From an uncultured Clostridia bacterium (GTDB taxonomy: Bacteria; Bacillota; Clostridia; Oscillospirales; Oscillospiraceae), in contig CAMGCA010000092.1 in NCBI GenBank assembly GCA_946011705.1, forward strand, positions 1 to 7,311: a stretch of DNA of 7,311 nucleotides, in the 5' to 3' direction. Shown one piece after another: positions 4,973 through 7,311 of this stretch. The notes beneath the pieces were generated by a model. It was given only the letters and a program-made list of their open reading frames with translations, had not been told where the DNA came from and searched no databases. Numbering within the stretch: the first letter of the stretch is position 1; each line of letters begins with the position of its first letter. A program made the position numbers and the translations under genes.

Positions 4973-5000
4973 AAATTCCATTCCAATTGGGAGGAACAGC

Positions 5001-6410
5001 ATGAAGACAAAACACCAGCGGCTGATACCGCTGATTCTCCTGCTCACGATTCTTGGCTGTATTGTGGGCGGACTATACTGGTACGACAACAACGTTGACC
5101 GCAGTGGGTGGCCCGAAACGGCTGGCAGCCGGGAAGATCAGGCCTGCCACCGGCAGCCCGGCTCCGCCCGCCTGGAGCTGCCGGAGGGCCGGTACTGCTT
5201 TTACGAGGACGGTACGCCGATGCTGGGCTGGCAGACCATCGACGGCGTTACATATTACTTTGGCAACTCCGGTGTCATGACCACCGGTTGGGCGGAGATT
5301 GACGGGGACACCTGCTACTTCGGCGGCAACGGCGCCATGGTCACCGGCTGGCTCTGGCTGGAGGATGGGCGGTATTATCTGCGGGATGGCGCCCTGCTCA
5401 AGGGCTGGCAGGAGATTGACGGCGGGCGGTGCTACTTCGATGAAAACGGCATTGCCGCCATGGGCCTTACCAAAATCGACGATGATTTCTACTTCTTTGC
5501 CAATGGCTTCCTCGCCACGGGACTGACGGAAATCGACGGAAAATTCTACTGTTTCGGCGAAGACGGCGCCATGCAAACCGGCTGGCAGGAGGATGAGACC
5601 GGTCGGCGCTACTTCCTGCGGTCGGGTGAAATGGCCGTGGGCTGGCTGGAAATGGAGGATGGCTGGCGGCTCTTTGGGGACAACGGTCTCATGACCCTGG
5701 GCTGGTATCAGGCCGGGGAGTACCGCTACTATTTCCGTGAGGACGGCACCATGGCGGCAGGCCCCACAGAAATCGAGGGGCAAATCCACTATTTCACCCC
5801 CAAGGGTATTGAGGTGGTGCTGGTCAACGGGCTGAATCCGGTGCCGGACTGGTACGAGCCGAATCTGGTGACCCTGACCGGCGACCATCAGGTGGCTGAG
5901 CTGTGCTATGACGCACTGGTAAGGATGCTGGACGACTGCACCGCCGCCGGCATCGAATATGACTTCAATTCCGGCTACCGCACCCTGTACACCCAGACCG
6001 CCATTCTGGAGTACCGCACCCGGGAGCACATGGAAAGTTACAAGCTGGAATTCCGGGAGGCCCGGGACAAGGCGCTGGAAACCGTGGCTGTCCCCGGCAC
6101 CAGCGAGCACCATCTGGGGCTTGCTGTAGACCTGTTGGGCGAGGAGGCAATCCCCTGGTTTACCGAGCATTGCTGGGACTATGGCTTCATCCTGCGCTAT
6201 ACGGAGGACAAGGAGGACATCACCGGCATCATCGACGAGCCATGGCATTTCCGCTATGTGGGCACGGAGGTATCCCTGGATATGAAGGATTCCGGGCTGT
6301 GTCTGGAGGAATACCTGGGCGCCGAGCCGGTGACCTCTGACAAGGTGCACGAGCTGTTTGGAGAAAAGCTCTACGAGGAAACCATTTACGGAAAAGAGAA
6401 TCAGACATAA
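5001..6410 (+). CDS. Membrane-anchored VanY-type D,D-carboxypeptidase (M15B) with cell-wall-binding repeats
   Basis: The 469-residue protein starts at ATG 5001 with GGGAGG (4989-4994) six bases upstream. Residues about 8-28 (LIPLILLLTILGCIVGGLYW) form a signal or anchor helix after MKTKHQR. Residues about 57-275 are some ten repeats of about 20 residues of the type G-W-x-x-I-D-G-x-x-Y-Y-F-x-x-x-G-x-M, the choline/cell-wall-binding (CW_binding_1) pattern. The C-terminal catalytic domain has SGYRTLYTQ, then SEHHLGLAVD with zinc ligands His370 and Asp377, and EPWHFRYVG with catalytic Glu413 and third ligand His416, as in VanY/VanX (SxHxxGxAxD and ExxH). All key residues are present. It should remove terminal D-Ala from peptidoglycan stem peptides outside the membrane. 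The repeats likely hold it on teichoic acid or glycan. No resistance genes adjoin it, so a housekeeping wall role is more likely than vancomycin resistance. Confidence 0.95.
   Translation: MKTKHQRLIPLILLLTILGCIVGGLYWYDNNVDRSGWPETAGSREDQACHRQPGSARLELPEGRYCFYEDGTPMLGWQTIDGVTYYFGNSGVMTTGWAEIDGDTCYFGGNGAMVTGWLWLEDGRYYLRDGALLKGWQEIDGGRCYFDENGIAAMGLTKIDDDFYFFANGFLATGLTEIDGKFYCFGEDGAMQTGWQEDETGRRYFLRSGEMAVGWLEMEDGWRLFGDNGLMTLGWYQAGEYRYYFREDGTMAAGPTEIEGQIHYFTPKGIEVVLVNGLNPVPDWYEPNLVTLTGDHQVAELCYDALVRMLDDCTAAGIEYDFNSGYRTLYTQTAILEYRTREHMESYKLEFREARDKALETVAVPGTSEHHLGLAVDLLGEEAIPWFTEHCWDYGFILRYTEDKEDITGIIDEPWHFRYVGTEVSLDMKDSGLCLEEYLGAEPVTSDKVHELFGEKLYEETIYGKENQT
5167..5817 (+). repeat. Tandem cell-wall-binding repeats within the carboxypeptidase gene
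   Basis: About ten to eleven consecutive units of 19-21 codons, each with an aromatic strand (for example YYF, CYF, YFF), a turn such as NGAM or DGTM, and G-W or G-L plus an I/L-D/E-G hairpin. Some units (G-L-T-K-I-D, G-P-T-E-I-E) lack the Trp used for choline contact, so ligand specificity may differ among units. Confidence 0.85.
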
Positions 6411-6415
6411 CAGCT

Positions 6416-6441
6416 GTGCCGGAGGGAAATCCCTCCGGCAC
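6416..6441 (+). terminator. Hairpin terminator after the carboxypeptidase gene
   Basis: gtgccggaggga (6416-6427) and tccctccggcac (6430-6441) are perfectly complementary, starting six bases after the stop codon. A short GTCGTTTATT follows, a weak U-tract. Placement and stem strength make it the gene's terminator. Confidence 0.8.
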
Positions 6442-6503
6442 GTCGTTTATTCAAAATGGTACGCCTTCTCTTGTTCACGAAAGGAGAACTTTTCTGATTT
6501 AGC

Positions 6504-6630
6504 TGTCATTGCGAGGCGGGCGAAGCCCGACGTGGCAATCCGTTCTCCTTTTGGAAATGTTCGTCATCAAAGCGCGAAAAGGAATACGGATTGCCACACC
6601 AGTGACATCGGTCACTGGTTCGCAATGACA
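6504..6630. repeat. 127-bp palindromic interspersed-type repeat
   Basis: tgtcattgcga (6504-6514) and tcgcaatgaca (6620-6630) are perfect ends. Inside, gtggcaatccg (6532-6542) pairs with cggattgccac (6587-6597), and cctttt (6547-6552) with aaaagg (6577-6582). Each arm also carries its own hairpin: cgggc/gcccg (6517-6529) and ccagtgac/gtcactgg (6599-6618). The result is a cruciform-like fold with no coding content. This architecture is typical of MITE/REP-like intergenic repeats; copies elsewhere in the genome are expected but cannot be seen here. Confidence 0.75.
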
Positions 6631-6661
6631 CGGTTTTCTTAGTCAGTTAAAGCACAACAAT

Positions 6662-6810
6662 GCTGCGCAGCTGTGGTCGAGGGGCCCTAAGGATGTGGGA
6701 CAACTGCCCAGTGTTCGTGACGCATTGTCAGCGGCCACTGGCCGCCGGTCGAGGGGCCCAAAGGATGGGTGACGACTGCCTGGGTTCGTAACGCATTGCC
6801 CCCGGGGGCA
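6662..6810. repeat. 72-bp-period tandem repeat with palindromic spacers
   Basis: Two units, 6675-6727 and 6747-6798, start with ggtcgaggggccc and end with cgcattg, sharing most positions between. They are bordered and separated by three unrelated perfect palindromes: gctgcgcagc (6662-6671), gcggcca-c-tggccgc (6731-6745) and tgcccccgggggca (6797-6810). The last lies eight bases or fewer beyond the polC stop. No ORF is apparent. Two units are too few and too long for a CRISPR array. Confidence 0.75.
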
Positions 6811-6816
6811 TCCCCG

Positions 6817-7311
6817 CTAGAAGAAGCTGACCTGACTGGTATCCGGCAGGTCGCCGAAGGCTCCGGCCTCTTTCAGCATCTGCATATGGGTCTTGGAGAC
6901 CTTGGGGCAGGCCGCCGCCACTTCCTCGATGGACAGGAAGGTTTTTCCCTTTCTGCCTTCCATCAAGTCCCATGCCGCGCTTTCGCCCAGACCGGAGATC
7001 GCCACAAAGGGCGGCAGAAGCTTTCCGTCTTTGATGAGAAATTTGGTAGCGTGGCTGTCATAGATGCTGATGGGAGCGAATTCACAGCCCCGGAGGTAGA
7101 ATTCGTAGACAACCTCCAGCGTGGTCAGCAGGTCTTCATCCTTGGCGGTGGCTTCCTCGTTGCCGTCGATGGCCTCGATGTTCGCCATCACCGCCTCCTT
7201 GCCGCCGGTCATCAGCACCGCGTCAAAGCCGCCCTTCTGGCTGCGGCGGTAGAAGTAGGCCGCGTAGAACGGCAGCGGATGGTGCACCTGGAACCCGGCG
7301 ATGCGGACGGC
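6817..7311 (-). CDS. polC: DNA polymerase III alpha subunit, PolC type, C-terminal part
   Basis: The last 164 codons of the gene are present, ending at TAG 6819-6817; it continues beyond base 7311. PolC is the Gram-positive replicative polymerase with built-in 3'-5' exonuclease, normally about 1,400 residues. The visible part begins AVRIAGFQVHHPLPFYAAYF, the conserved block R-(I/V)-A-x-F-x-V-H-x-P-L-x-Y-A-A-Y-F near the PolC end. It includes ISGLGESAAWDL, a helix-hairpin-helix-like DNA-binding segment, then LSIEEV and VSKTHMQMLKEAGAFGDLPD. The final residues QVSFF match the beta-clamp-binding pentapeptide that ends PolC proteins (QLSLF type), so the C-terminus is intact. A frame opening at GTG 7287 is internal and not a start. 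No clear U-rich terminator follows; the palindrome-spaced repeats come directly after the stop. Confidence 0.96.
   Translation of the reverse strand, partial: AVRIAGFQVHHPLPFYAAYFYRRSQKGGFDAVLMTGGKEAVMANIEAIDGNEEATAKDEDLLTTLEVVYEFYLRGCEFAPISIYDSHATKFLIKDGKLLPPFVAISGLGESAAWDLMEGRKGKTFLSIEEVAAACPKVSKTHMQMLKEAGAFGDLPDTSQVSFF

Noticed and set aside
4944..5000. Earlier in-frame TTG start for the carboxypeptidase
   Set aside because: TTG 4944 is the -35 element of the gene's own promoter; ATG 5001 has GGGAGG at good spacing followed by a normal signal-anchor sequence.
5073..6350. Long open frame on the - strand (about 425 codons)
   Set aside because: It is antisense to the carboxypeptidase gene, whose motifs, promoter, SD and repeats are all convincing; the frame is an effect of GC-rich codon third positions.
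5001..6410. Vancomycin resistance (vanY of a van cluster)
   Set aside because: No vanH/A/X, vanR or vanS genes adjoin it, and the cell-wall-binding repeats point to a general wall-trimming enzyme.
6662..6810. CRISPR array
   Set aside because: Only two units of over 50 bp, spacers are short palindromes rather than unique non-repetitive sequence, and no cas genes are nearby.

Overview
The window looks like chromosomal DNA of a low-GC-lineage Gram-positive (Bacillota), most likely a moderately GC-rich gut-type Clostridia/Oscillospiraceae genome. The reasons are a PolC-type DNA polymerase III C-terminus, a T-box riboswitch, purine-rich Shine-Dalgarno sites (AGGAGG, GGGAGG), sigma-A-like promoters, and a VanY-type peptidase carrying choline-binding-like cell-wall repeats. 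Taxonomy below that level is inference.

Layout. (1) 1-1259, + strand: the end of a FecCD-type permease, then the FecE-like ATPase of the same iron-siderophore/cobalamin/heme-class importer. The ATPase carries an unusual extra C-terminal domain of about 108 residues. (2) 1260-2270: a scar region without an intact known gene. It holds a 163-bp fold-back MITE-like element flanked by TA, several hairpins, a possible small ORF with a strong ribosome-binding site opposed by a promoter on the other strand, a tandem 11-mer, a strong intrinsic terminator and broken gene fragments. (3) 2227-3043, + strand: remains of a TAXI-type TRAP transporter. These are the last codons of the solute-binding protein and a frameshifted, internally deleted, 3'-truncated fused permease. 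(4) 3052-3397, - strand: a complete tryptophan-type T-box leader with its own promoter, specifier TGG, UGGC tRNA-end-binding bulge, antiterminator/terminator pair and ribosome-binding site. The gene it should control is gone: about five codons remain before the sequence runs into the antisense strand of the broken permease, giving a 22-codon ORF. (5) 3670-4836, - strand, and 5001-6410, + strand: a divergent pair, a GT4 glycosyltransferase of the diacylglycerol-glucosyltransferase type and a membrane-anchored D,D-carboxypeptidase with about ten cell-wall-binding repeats. Each has a recognisable promoter in the shared 164-bp gap. (6) 6411-6816: a terminator, a 127-bp palindromic interspersed-type repeat, and a 72-bp-period tandem repeat whose units are separated by unrelated perfect palindromes. 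(7) 6817-7311, - strand: the C-terminus of PolC, running off the window.

How the genes relate. The two envelope genes share a promoter region and plausibly both act on the cell surface (glycolipid or lipoteichoic-acid anchor synthesis, and peptidoglycan trimming). The ABC importer is a separate operon. The centre looks like the product of several deletions or insertions that destroyed a TRAP uptake system and separated a tryptophan T-box from its target. I do not see a new multi-gene defence or biosynthetic system. The most distinctive signals are the orphan Trp T-box at a deletion junction, the ATPase's extra domain, and the palindrome-spaced tandem repeat next to polC.
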